DNA from: Aestuariivirga sp963738595
GTDB taxonomy: Bacteria; Pseudomonadota; Alphaproteobacteria; Rhizobiales; Aestuariivirgaceae
NCBI GenBank assembly: GCA_963738595.1
Contig: CAVTXF010000002.1
Coordinates: forward strand, 248,001-312,000
Direction: 5' to 3'
Length of the DNA stretch: 64,000 nucleotides
The position numbers and the translations under genes are program-made. Position 1 is the stretch's first letter. Each line of letters starts with the position of its first letter. This document shows positions 53,957 to 62,495 of this stretch, piece by piece. A model generated the notes under the pieces. That model saw only the letters and a list, made by a program, of their open reading frames with translations. It was not told where the DNA came from and searched no databases.

Positions 53957-56690
53957 CCACCACATGGCCCTGAGTGCCGCGCTGGCCGCGCTGGCCCTTG
54001 ACCCAGAATCCGACGTGACCAAGGTTCGCCTCAAGGTTTCGGAAACCTTGCGCGTCGTGCTGGAAGGCGTGCGGGCGCAGGCCGAAGCGACGCTGCTGCG
54101 CGACGGCAAGGGAACAGCTTGCGCCAAGCTGATTTCAGACCAGCAGGATTTCATCATCCAGTCGATATTCGATTTTGCGCGCACCAAGGTGTTTCCCAAG
54201 GCAATCGACGCGGCGGACAGTATTGCAATTGTCGCGGTCGGCGGATACGGGCGTGGCACGCTCGCGCCGGGTTCGGACATCGACCTGCTTTTCGTCATGC
54301 CCGGCAAGGCCAATGATGGCGTGACCAAGGTTGTTGAATTTGTGCTCTATGCGCTGTGGGACGCGCGACAAAAGGTGGGACACGCAACGCGCACAATCGA
54401 GGAATGCCTGAGGCTTTCCAAAACCGACAACACGATCATGACCTCAATCCTCGAAGCGCGCTTCATCTGCGGCAGTGCCAGGCAATTCGATGAACTCACG
54501 TCGTCGTTCCGGCGCAACATCATGCAGACGAGTGCGAAGAAATTCGTTTCCGAAAAACTTGCCGAGCGCGACAACCGGCATGCAAAATTTGGCGAGAGCC
54601 GCTATTCGGTCGAGCCCGACATCAAGGACGGCAAAGGGGGATTGCGCGATCTCCACACCTTGTTCTGGATTGCCAAGTTCCTGTTTGAAGCCAACACGCC
54701 CGAAGAGCTTGCCGAAAAAGGCGCATTTTCGCGTGATGAACTGATGCGGTTCCAGAAATGCGAGGATTTTCTTCTGGCCGTGCGTTGCCATCTTCACTTC
54801 ATCGCCAAACGCGGCGAAGAGAAAATCTCGTTTGACCGTCAGAGCGAGCTTGCCGAACGGCTTGGCTACAAGGGGCATGCCGGGCTCAAGCATGTCGAGC
54901 GCTTCATGAAGCATTATTTCCTGATTGCGAAGGATGTGGGCGACCTGACCCGCATTTTCTGCGCGTCGCTGGAGGCAAGGCACCTGAAGGATGCACCACG
55001 GCTCAGCCGCGCGATTACCGCATTTTTCACAGGCGGGCGCATTTCGCATTCCGGGCACAAGGATTTCCGAATTGATTCCGGGCGCGTCACGCATGCTGCC
55101 CCGGAAGTATTCACGCGCGATCCGGTGAACCTGTTGCGCATCTTCAAGATTGCGAGCGAGCAGAATGCCGAGGTTCATCCCGATGCTTTGAAAATCATCC
55201 GCCGGTCGCTGCGCCTCATCGACGAGAAAGTGCGCCTCGATGCCGATGCCAATGCGCTGTTTCTCGAACTCCTGACCAAGAGCCATGACCCTGAAACCAT
55301 CTTGCGGATGATGAACGAGGCCGGGGTGCTTGGGCGGTTCCTGCCGGAGTTCGGCAAGATCGTTGCGATGATGCAGTTCAACATGTATCACCACTATACC
55401 GTCGATGAACACCTGATCCGTACTGTTGGGGTGCTGCATGGAATTGAGAACGGCACGCTGAAAGGAGATCATCCGCTTTCTGCATCGATCTTCCCGTCCC
55501 TGAAGTCGCGAAGGGCGCTCTATGTTGCGGCGTTGCTGCATGATGTTGCCAAGGGCCGCGAGGAACACCATTCCATTGCCGGTGAAAGGATCGCGCGTGA
55601 ACTTTGTCCACGGCTTGGCTTGTCACTGTCAGAAACCGACACGGTGGCCTGGCTCATCCGCTATCATCTGGTGATGAGCGAAACTGCACAGATGCGCGAT
55701 CTGCATGACTTCAAGACGATTCTTGATTTTACCGGCGTGGTGCAATCACTCGAGCGGTTGAAGTTGCTTCTGGTGCTGACGGTGTGCGACACGCGCGCCG
55801 TGGGTCCTGGAGTGTGGAATGGCTGGAAAGGCCAATTGTTGCGCACACTGTATTCGGAAGCAGAGCCCATGCTCACGGGCGGACACACGGCAGTATCGCG
55901 GAAGGACCGCGTGATGGCGGCGCAAGACAAGTTCCTTGCCCTGCACCCGGATTGGGACGAGGCGAAGAAACAACGAGCGTCCGCAAAGCACTATGAAGCC
56001 TATTGGCTCAATGTGTCGCTGGAACGTCAGGTGCAGCATGAAAAGCTGATTGCACGCGCAGCGCCACGCGAAGTGACGACCGGTATCAAGACCGATGCCT
56101 TTGCGGCGATCACGGAGATCACCGTCTATGCGCCGGACCATCCACGTTTGCTTGCGCTGTTGTTTGGTGCCTGCACGGCGGCCAATGCCAATATCGTGGG
56201 CGCGCAGATCTTCACGACAACCGATGGCATGGCGCTTGATACGATCCTGCTGCAACGGGAATTTTCCAGCGAGGACGACGAGAAACGCAAGGCCGAGCAT
56301 GTTTGTGTCACGATCAAGAAAGTGTTGCGTGGACAGACACGACTTCGCGACGCACTGAAACATGCAAAGACGCCTCAGGGACGGGCGAAGGCTTTTGTGG
56401 TTGAACCAACCGTCATGATCGACAATTCGCAATCCAACAAATATACCTTGATTGAAATCAACGGCCTTGACCGGCTCGGGCTTTTGCATGAATTGACGGA
56501 AGCCCTGTTCCATCTCAATCTCAACATTGGTTCGGCGCATATCACGACCTTTGGTGAAAAGGCAGTCGACGTGTTCTATGTCACCGACCTGACGGGGGCC
56601 AAGATCACCAGTGAATCGCGACAGAAACAGATCGAGGCGCGTTTGATTGACGTTCTGTCGCCGCAGGATTCGGAAAAGAAAAGCGCTTGA
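53949..56690 (+). CDS. glnD: Bifunctional [PII] uridylyltransferase / uridylyl-removing enzyme GlnD
   Basis: About 913 residues (ATG 53949; GTG 53943 is an alternative, both overlapping the mutS end). The nucleotidyltransferase motif GGYGRGTLAPGSDIDLLF is near residue 100. The HD hydrolase domain shows HHYTVDEHLIRTVG and ALLHDVAKGREEHHS. Two ACT domains near the C-terminus (EITVYAPDHPRLLALLFGAC and IEINGLDRLGLLHELTEAL) sense glutamine. GlnD sets the uridylylation state of PII proteins, and thus NtrB/NtrC activity, which would also act on the sigma-54-dependent urt operon at the left of the window. Confidence 0.97.
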   Translation: MTDHHMALSAALAALALDPESDVTKVRLKVSETLRVVLEGVRAQAEATLLRDGKGTACAKLISDQQDFIIQSIFDFARTKVFPKAIDAADSIAIVAVGGYGRGTLAPGSDIDLLFVMPGKANDGVTKVVEFVLYALWDARQKVGHATRTIEECLRLSKTDNTIMTSILEARFICGSARQFDELTSSFRRNIMQTSAKKFVSEKLAERDNRHAKFGESRYSVEPDIKDGKGGLRDLHTLFWIAKFLFEANTPEELAEKGAFSRDELMRFQKCEDFLLAVRCHLHFIAKRGEEKISFDRQSELAERLGYKGHAGLKHVERFMKHYFLIAKDVGDLTRIFCASLEARHLKDAPRLSRAITAFFTGGRISHSGHKDFRIDSGRVTHAAPEVFTRDPVNLLRIFKIASEQNAEVHPDALKIIRRSLRLIDEKVRLDADANALFLELLTKSHDPETILRMMNEAGVLGRFLPEFGKIVAMMQFNMYHHYTVDEHLIRTVGVLHGIENGTLKGDHPLSASIFPSLKSRRALYVAALLHDVAKGREEHHSIAGERIARELCPRLGLSLSETDTVAWLIRYHLVMSETAQMRDLHDFKTILDFTGVVQSLERLKLLLVLTVCDTRAVGPGVWNGWKGQLLRTLYSEAEPMLTGGHTAVSRKDRVMAAQDKFLALHPDWDEAKKQRASAKHYEAYWLNVSLERQVQHEKLIARAAPREVTTGIKTDAFAAITEITVYAPDHPRLLALLFGACTAANANIVGAQIFTTTDGMALDTILLQREFSSEDDEKRKAEHVCVTIKKVLRGQTRLRDALKHAKTPQGRAKAFVVEPTVMIDNSQSNKYTLIEINGLDRLGLLHELTEALFHLNLNIGSAHITTFGEKAVDVFYVTDLTGAKITSESRQKQIEARLIDVLSPQDSEKKSA

Positions 56691-56697
56691 GGGTTTC

Positions 56698-58254
56698 ATG
56701 TCACTTCTGAAATCGGCGGCAAAAGTTGGCGGCTTCACGCTTGTCTCGCGGCTTCTCGGTTTTGTCCGCGACCAGCTGATTGCCTTCACGCTGGGTACGG
56801 GCTTCGTGGCCGACGCCTTCTTCGTGGCGCAACGATTTCCCAACCTGTTCCGCGCACTGTTTGCCGAGGGAGCGTTCAACAACGCTTTCGTGCCGCAATT
56901 TGCCCGCAAGGTGGAAGGCGAAGGCGAGGCCAAGGCTTTGGTCTTTGCGCGCGACACGCTTTCAGTGCTGGCCACATGGATGGTGTTTTTCTGCGCCGTC
57001 TGCATGATCTTCATGCCCTGGGTGATGCAGATTTTTGCCATGGGTTTTGCCGATGACCCGGCAAAGCAGGCCTTGGCCACCGAACTGACGCGCATCTGCT
57101 TTCCCTATCTCGGCTTCATGACAATGACGGCCCTGTTCGGCGGTATTCTGAACAGTCTTGGACGGTTTACGGCGGCGGCGGCGGCACCTATTTTTCTGAA
57201 CATCGTCGTCATAACCGCCGTGTTGTTGGCCTGGTACATGGGTTTTGGCAATACGCCAGATACAGGCCGCTACCTTGCCTGGGCGGTGACGATTTCAGGT
57301 ATCGTGCAGCTGTCGCTGCTGGTGACCGCGGCCTGGCGGGCCAATGCACATGTCGTTCCCGGCCTTCCAAGACTGACTGACGATGTGAAGCGGGTGATTG
57401 CGCTGTCCATTCCTGGCATCATTTCGGGTGGCGTCACGCAAATCAATCTGGCGATTGCGACGATGCTGGCCACCGGGTTTGCGGGCGCGGTTTCGTTTCT
57501 TTACTACGCAGACCGGCTTTTCCAATTGCCGCTCGGCATTATCGGTGTGGCCATCGGCGTGGTGCTGCTGCCGACGCTGTCGCGCAAACTTCGGGCAGGC
57601 GACATGCAAGGTGCACTCGACAGCCAGAACCGGGCGCTGGAGTTGTCCCTGTTCCTGACGCTTCCGGCGGCAGTGGCACTGATGATGATCGGCAGGCCCA
57701 TCATCCACACGGTCTATGAGCATGGAGAATTCACCAGAGCCGATACGTTTGCAGTGGCGCCGGCGCTTGCGGCTTTTGCGGCCGGACTGCCGGCCTTTAC
57801 ATTGACGAAAATATTCCAGCCCGGATTCTTTGCGCGCGAAGATACACGCACACCGATGGTGTTTGCGATGATTGCGGTGGCGGTGAACATTGCTGCGAGC
57901 CTCTTGTTATCGCGGATCATCGGCTATCTCGGCATCGCGGTTGCCACCAGCATTGCCGCCTGGATCAATGCGCTCTGCCTTATCTTCATGGCGGTGAAGC
58001 GCGGGCATTACGTTGCCGATGCAAGGTTCAAATCGCGCTTGCCGCGCATGCTGCTGTCGGTTCTGCTGATGGCTGCGGTTCTGGCCGGGTTGTCATATTA
58101 CCTTCAGGATTACTATGCCGAACGGGCTGGCACGGCAAAGGCGATCTGGGCACTGGTTGCGATGATCGGTGCGGGGACCACTGCCTATTTTGCAGCAGCG
58201 CAGGTCACCGGTGCATTCAGCTTTACCGAGCTCAGGGGCGCTGTGCGGCGGTAA
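56698..58254 (+). CDS. murJ: Lipid II flippase MurJ (MviN)
   Basis: About 518 residues with roughly 14 transmembrane helices, from ATG 56698 (MSLLKSAAKVGGFTLVSRLLGFVRD). The MurJ landmarks GFVADAFFVAQRFPNLFRALFAEGAFNNAFVP and the positively charged central cavity segment YYADRLFQLPLGIIGVAIGVVLLP are present. It flips the peptidoglycan precursor lipid II across the inner membrane and is normally essential. It starts seven bases after glnD. Confidence 0.96.
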   Translation: MSLLKSAAKVGGFTLVSRLLGFVRDQLIAFTLGTGFVADAFFVAQRFPNLFRALFAEGAFNNAFVPQFARKVEGEGEAKALVFARDTLSVLATWMVFFCAVCMIFMPWVMQIFAMGFADDPAKQALATELTRICFPYLGFMTMTALFGGILNSLGRFTAAAAAPIFLNIVVITAVLLAWYMGFGNTPDTGRYLAWAVTISGIVQLSLLVTAAWRANAHVVPGLPRLTDDVKRVIALSIPGIISGGVTQINLAIATMLATGFAGAVSFLYYADRLFQLPLGIIGVAIGVVLLPTLSRKLRAGDMQGALDSQNRALELSLFLTLPAAVALMMIGRPIIHTVYEHGEFTRADTFAVAPALAAFAAGLPAFTLTKIFQPGFFAREDTRTPMVFAMIAVAVNIAASLLLSRIIGYLGIAVATSIAAWINALCLIFMAVKRGHYVADARFKSRLPRMLLSVLLMAAVLAGLSYYLQDYYAERAGTAKAIWALVAMIGAGTTAYFAAAQVTGAFSFTELRGAVRR

Positions 58255-58348
58255 AGCTGCATTTCGCTTGAGAGTCGCACGAGGGCCTTTCCAAGCTGGT
58301 GTTTTCCCGCCATAAGGCGCGCTCATTTCCATCAAGAGGTCCACACTC

Positions 58349-59359
58349 ATGAGCACGTTTACACCGCGCGTCCTGTCCGGCATGCAGCCAACCGGCAACC
58401 TGCACCTTGGCAATTACCTCGGTGCGATGGTCAACTGGATCAAGATGCAGGAGACGCACGAGACGCTGTATTGCGTGGTCGACATGCATGCCATCACGGT
58501 GTTTCAGGACCCCAGGGAGCTGCACAAGGCCATTCTTGATGTTGCAGCGGCCTATATTGCCTGCGGACTTGATCCGAAAAAATCCGCCATCTTCAACCAG
58601 AGCCAGGTGCATGAACATGCAGAGCTTGCCTGGGTGTTCAATTGTGTGGCGCGGCTCGGCTGGCTCAACCGCATGACCCAGTTCAAGGAAAAGGCCGGCA
58701 AGGACAAGGAAAAAGCCTCCGTCGGACTCTATATTTACCCGAACCTGATGGCGGCCGACATTCTCATCTATCACGCCACACATGTGCCAGTGGGTGAAGA
58801 CCAGAAGCAGCATCTCGAACTGACGCGTGACATTGCCATCAAGTTCAACAATGATTTTGGCGTCGATTTCTTCCCGCAACCTGAACCGATGATCCAAGGT
58901 CCGGCAACGCGTGTCATGAGCCTGCGCGACGGCACCAAGAAAATGTCGAAGTCGGACCCCTCAGACCTGTCGCGCATCAATCTCACGGATTCTGCAGAAG
59001 ACATTGCGAAAAAAATCCGCAAGGCCAAGACCGATGCAGATGGACTCCCTTCTGATCATGAAGGCTTGAAGGGCAGGCCGGAGGCAGAAAATCTGGTCGG
59101 CATTTATGCAGCCCTTGCCGACATGCAGAACAAGGATGTACTGCGTGAATATGGCGGCGGGCAATTTTCCGCGTTTAAAAACGCACTCGCTGATCTCGCT
59201 GTTGCCAAGCTGGCACCCATTGCCGGTGAGGTGGTGCGCCTGCGTGGCGATCCTGGTTATGTCGAGCGTGTGCTTGCCGATGGTTCGGCGCGGGCACGGA
59301 CGATAGCCGCGCCAATCATGCACGATGTGAAGAAAATCGTCGGATTCGTGCAGGCCTGA
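58349..59359 (+). CDS. trpS: Tryptophanyl-tRNA synthetase
   Basis: A 336-residue class Ic synthetase. The HIGH-like motif is GNLHLGNYLG (residues about 16-25) and the KMSKS loop is KKMSKSDPSD (near residue 200). The start ATG at 58349 follows AAGAGG. Tryptophan-binding and dimer regions (MHAITVFQDP, AADILIYHATHVPVGEDQKQHLELTRD) are intact. Length is normal for bacterial TrpRS. It continues the mutS-glnD-murJ-trpS gene order. Confidence 0.97.
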   Translation: MSTFTPRVLSGMQPTGNLHLGNYLGAMVNWIKMQETHETLYCVVDMHAITVFQDPRELHKAILDVAAAYIACGLDPKKSAIFNQSQVHEHAELAWVFNCVARLGWLNRMTQFKEKAGKDKEKASVGLYIYPNLMAADILIYHATHVPVGEDQKQHLELTRDIAIKFNNDFGVDFFPQPEPMIQGPATRVMSLRDGTKKMSKSDPSDLSRINLTDSAEDIAKKIRKAKTDADGLPSDHEGLKGRPEAENLVGIYAALADMQNKDVLREYGGGQFSAFKNALADLAVAKLAPIAGEVVRLRGDPGYVERVLADGSARARTIAAPIMHDVKKIVGFVQA

Positions 59360-59427
59360 GGCCTGAACCAATCGTTACTTTAAAATCATTCCAAACTGGG
59401 CTATATATCCGACCAGAGGACTAAGAT

Positions 59428-59988
59428 ATGTTTATTCAAACCGAAGCCACGCCCAATCCTGCAACGCTCAAATTCATTCCCGGCAAGCCCGTGCTTCCGG
59501 GGGCGACACGCGAGTACCGCACCGCGGATGACGCAGGTGAGTCACCATTGGCTAAAAAACTGTTTGAAATCAATGGTGTATCAGGCGTATTTCTGGGACA
59601 TGATTTTGTCACGGTGAGCCGTTCTGGAGCGGAATGGCAGCAGCTAAAGCCGCAGATCCTGGGATCAATCATGGACCATTACATGTCCGGAGCGCCGGTG
59701 ATCGATGATGGTGCGCCGACAGACCTGGACGGCGCTGGCGAATTCTTTGCCGATGAACACGCCGACATCGTGAAGACCATCAAGGACTTGCTGGATTCGC
59801 GGGTGCGGCCTGCCGTGGCGCAGGATGGCGGTGACATCACTTTCAAAAGCTTCAAAGACGGCGTGGTCTATCTCAACATGAAGGGTTCTTGCGCCGGTTG
59901 CCCGTCATCGACAGCGACACTGAAGCACGGCATCGAAAACCTGCTGCGCCATTTTGTTCCGGAAGTGAGCGAAGTACGGCCGGTTTAG
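59428..59988 (+). CDS. NifU-domain Fe-S scaffold/carrier protein (Nfu type)
   Basis: A 186-residue protein with an N-terminal Nfu domain (MFIQTEATPNPATLKFIPGKPV, IDGVSGVFLG-like region) and a C-terminal NifU domain (residues about 110-180) carrying the cluster-binding CxxC in GSCAGCPSST. Such proteins bind a [4Fe-4S] cluster between two subunits and deliver it to target enzymes. The gene is monocistronic by spacing and overlaps the end of the convergent crotonase gene by four bases. Confidence 0.93.
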   Translation: MFIQTEATPNPATLKFIPGKPVLPGATREYRTADDAGESPLAKKLFEINGVSGVFLGHDFVTVSRSGAEWQQLKPQILGSIMDHYMSGAPVIDDGAPTDLDGAGEFFADEHADIVKTIKDLLDSRVRPAVAQDGGDITFKSFKDGVVYLNMKGSCAGCPSSTATLKHGIENLLRHFVPEVSEVRPV

Positions 59989-60758
59989 CGATCCCTGAAC
60001 ACCGGCTTGCGCTTTTCCAGAAAGGCGGCCATGCCTTCTTTCTGGTCCTCCAGTGCAAAGAGCGCATGGATCAAGGCGCGCTCGTGGCGCAGACCTTCTG
60101 TCATGGGCTGTTCGAAGGCGGCGCGCACGGCTTCCTTGGCGGCGGAGATCACGGGCTGGGAGAGGTCTGCAATCCTGTCGGCCAGGGCCAATGTTTCCTC
60201 CATGAGTTTTTCTGCGGGCACGATGCGCGAAACGAGGCCCAGTCGTTCAGCCTCAGCGGCGTCCATCATGCGGCCCGTGAGGATCATTTCCATGGCCTTG
60301 GCTTTGCCGAGTGATCTCGCCATGCGCTGTGTGCCACCGCCACCCGGTATGATGCCGAGAGTGACTTCGGGAAGTGCAAATTTTGCTGTGTCGGCCGAGA
60401 TAATGATGTCGCAGGCGAGCGCAAATTCGCAGCCGCCGCCCAGGGCGTAACCTGCAACGGCAGCGATGATCGGTTTGCGGATGTCGTTGATGTGGTCCCA
60501 GTCCCACAGGAAGTTTTCGGACTTCACTTGTTCATAGGTCTTGTCCTTCATCTCGCGAATGTCGGCGCCTGCGGCGAAGGCCTTGTCATTTCCGGTGAGA
60601 ACGATGACTGCGATGCCGGCATCCGCCTGACATGCATCCAATGCCTCATTCACTTCGGTGATGAGGCGGGCGTTGATGGCGTTCAGCGCCTTGGGCCGGT
60701 TCAGCGTGATGATACCAACCTTGCCGCGCGTTTCGGTCAGGATTGTTTCGTATGTCAT
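59985..60758 (-). CDS. Enoyl-CoA hydratase/isomerase family protein
   Basis: About 257 residues from ATG 60758, behind GAGGTGATC; GTG 60764 is an alternative. The crotonase fold shows the oxyanion-hole segments AFAAGADIREM and AGYALGGGCEFALACDI, and the catalytic region LPEVTLGIIPGGGGTQRM with the expected Glu residues. It probably hydrates short- to medium-chain trans-2-enoyl-CoA in beta-oxidation or amino-acid breakdown. It starts 12 bases after mutM on the same strand. Confidence 0.93.
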   Translation of the reverse strand: MTYETILTETRGKVGIITLNRPKALNAINARLITEVNEALDACQADAGIAVIVLTGNDKAFAAGADIREMKDKTYEQVKSENFLWDWDHINDIRKPIIAAVAGYALGGGCEFALACDIIISADTAKFALPEVTLGIIPGGGGTQRMARSLGKAKAMEMILTGRMMDAAEAERLGLVSRIVPAEKLMEETLALADRIADLSQPVISAAKEAVRAAFEQPMTEGLRHERALIHALFALEDQKEGMAAFLEKRKPVFRDR

Positions 60759-60770
60759 GATCACCTCTGA

Positions 60771-61652
60771 TTATCTTTGGCATGTCGGGCAGAAAAACGT
60801 GGACCGTCCGGATTGGACAATGCGCTTGATGACAGATTCGCAAGCCCTTGTCCGGCAGGGTTCTCCTTCGCGGTCGTAGACAAGGAAGCGCTGCTGGTAT
60901 TCACCCTTGACGCCTTCGGCAGATTGATAGTCCTGCAAGGTTGAGCCGCCGGCCGCGATTGCCTCGGTGAGAATATCCCTTACATGGCGGACCAAGTCAT
61001 CGAGCCTTGGGTCATGCGATGTCTTCTTCAGCAATGTTGATGACTTGCGCCTGGGTGACAGGCGGGCGCGATACAAGGCTTCGCTGACATAGATATTGCC
61101 GAGGCCTGCGATGATGCGCTGGTCGAGAAGTGCCGCTTTGAGTGGCGCTTTCTTGCCGCGAAGTTTTGCCGCGAGATATTCTGACGAAAGGCCATTGCCC
61201 AAAGGCTCGACGCCGATGGCGCGCAAGAACTTGTGGTTTTCGCCCTCCTCCCGGCTTGCGATATCCATCAGGCCGAAGCGGCGCGGATCGGAATAGGTGA
61301 TGCGGGTTCCATCATCGAGGTGAAAGACAACGTGGTCGTGCGGGCTTTCAGTGCCATTTTCGAAGTAGAACTCACCGAGATTGGCGGACCGGCCATCGGG
61401 CCTCACAATGGTGAACCGCCCGGTCATGCCCAGGTGCAGGATCAGGATTTCACCGGTGTCGAGATGGGCGAGAATATATTTGGCGCGGCGGATGAGCGCT
61501 TCGACCTTCGCACCCTGAATGCGTTCGGCAAAACGTGGCGGAAAGGGGAAGCGCAGGTCCTTGCGGCGCAGCTCGACGCGCGCGATCCTGTGCCCGAGGA
61601 GCACTGGTTCCAGGCCCCGCTTGACGGTCTCTACTTCGGGCAATTCCGGCAT
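60771..61652 (-). CDS. mutM: Formamidopyrimidine-DNA glycosylase MutM (Fpg)
   Basis: A 293-residue bifunctional glycosylase/AP lyase that removes 8-oxoguanine. The N-terminus MPELPEVETVKRGLEP supplies the catalytic Pro2 and Glu3; a helix-two-turn-helix lies near IIAGLGNIYVSEALYRA; the C-terminal zinc finger ends GRSTFFCPTCQR, although its first cysteine pair is spaced PCRTRACE rather than the usual CxxC. The gene is divergent from ubiE with a 71-base gap, an order common in alphaproteobacteria. Confidence 0.96.
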   Translation of the reverse strand: MPELPEVETVKRGLEPVLLGHRIARVELRRKDLRFPFPPRFAERIQGAKVEALIRRAKYILAHLDTGEILILHLGMTGRFTIVRPDGRSANLGEFYFENGTESPHDHVVFHLDDGTRITYSDPRRFGLMDIASREEGENHKFLRAIGVEPLGNGLSSEYLAAKLRGKKAPLKAALLDQRIIAGLGNIYVSEALYRARLSPRRKSSTLLKKTSHDPRLDDLVRHVRDILTEAIAAGGSTLQDYQSAEGVKGEYQQRFLVYDREGEPCRTRACESVIKRIVQSGRSTFFCPTCQR

Positions 61653-61723
61653 GGGAAAGGGTTAACCCTCCTGTGGCTAACTAGGCAATAGAAGTCTCTT
61701 CCAACCTGTCCTATGTAAGGCCC

Positions 61724-62494
61724 ATGAGCACCAGCAACAGTTCCGGCAACGAAACAGTTTTCGGTTTCCGCGACGTCAGGCCCGGCGAAAAGCAGGGTTT
61801 GGTGAATGACGTCTTCTCCAAGTCAGCGGCCAAGTATGACCAGATGAATGACCTGATGTCAGGTGGTTTGCACCGGCTGTGGAAAGACGATTTTGTCACC
61901 ATGCTCAATCCGCCGAAATCGCCGGTGGCCTACAACGTAATCGACGTGGCGGGTGGCACGGGCGACATTGCGTTTCGGATTTCCGATGCAGGTGGTGCAG
62001 GCACACATGTGACCATCGCCGATATCTCGCCTGAAATGGTGGCTGAGGGCGCCAAGCGCGGGGCGGTCGAGGGCTATGCTTCACGCGTTGATTTTACCGT
62101 TGGCAATGCCGAGCAACTGGGTTTTCCGGACAAGGAGTTTGATGCCTATACAATTGCATTTGGCATTCGCAATGTGCCGAAGATCGATGCGGCACTGAAA
62201 GAAGCCTACCGCGTGCTCAAGCCGGGCGGGCGTTTCATGTGCCTGGAATTTTCACATCTTGATGTGGCTGTCGCGCAGAAAATCTACGATGCGTATTCCT
62301 TCACAGTGATCCCTGCTGTTGGCAAAGTGGTAACGGGTGATGGCCAGCCCTATCGCTATCTGGTCGAGTCCATCCGGACATTTCCCAAGCAGAAAGATTT
62401 TGCACAGATGATCGAAGCTGCCGGATTTTCGAGGGTGACCTGGCGTGACCTCACGGGTGGCGCCGTTGCCATTCATTCGGGTTGGCGCATCTGA
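61724..62494 (+). CDS. ubiE: Demethylmenaquinone/2-methoxy-6-polyprenylbenzoquinol methyltransferase UbiE
   Basis: A 256-residue S-adenosylmethionine-dependent C-methyltransferase of ubiquinone synthesis. Hallmarks are FGFRDVRPGEKQGLVNDVFSK, YDQMNDLMSGGLHRLWKD, VIDVAGGTGDIAFRI (SAM motif I), AFGIRNVPKIDAALKEAYRVLKPGG and LVESIRTFPKQ. It is followed one base later by ubiB, forming a quinone-synthesis operon. Confidence 0.96.
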   Translation: MSTSNSSGNETVFGFRDVRPGEKQGLVNDVFSKSAAKYDQMNDLMSGGLHRLWKDDFVTMLNPPKSPVAYNVIDVAGGTGDIAFRISDAGGAGTHVTIADISPEMVAEGAKRGAVEGYASRVDFTVGNAEQLGFPDKEFDAYTIAFGIRNVPKIDAALKEAYRVLKPGGRFMCLEFSHLDVAVAQKIYDAYSFTVIPAVGKVVTGDGQPYRYLVESIRTFPKQKDFAQMIEAAGFSRVTWRDLTGGAVAIHSGWRI

Positions 62495-62495
62495 A

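Noticed and set aside
54444..55571. Minus-strand 375-codon open frame within glnD
   Set aside because: Lies fully antisense to conserved nucleotidyltransferase and HD domains; no protein family features.
55746..57095. Minus-strand 449-codon open frame across glnD and murJ
   Set aside because: Antisense to two clearly coding genes; composition typical of a high-GC shadow.
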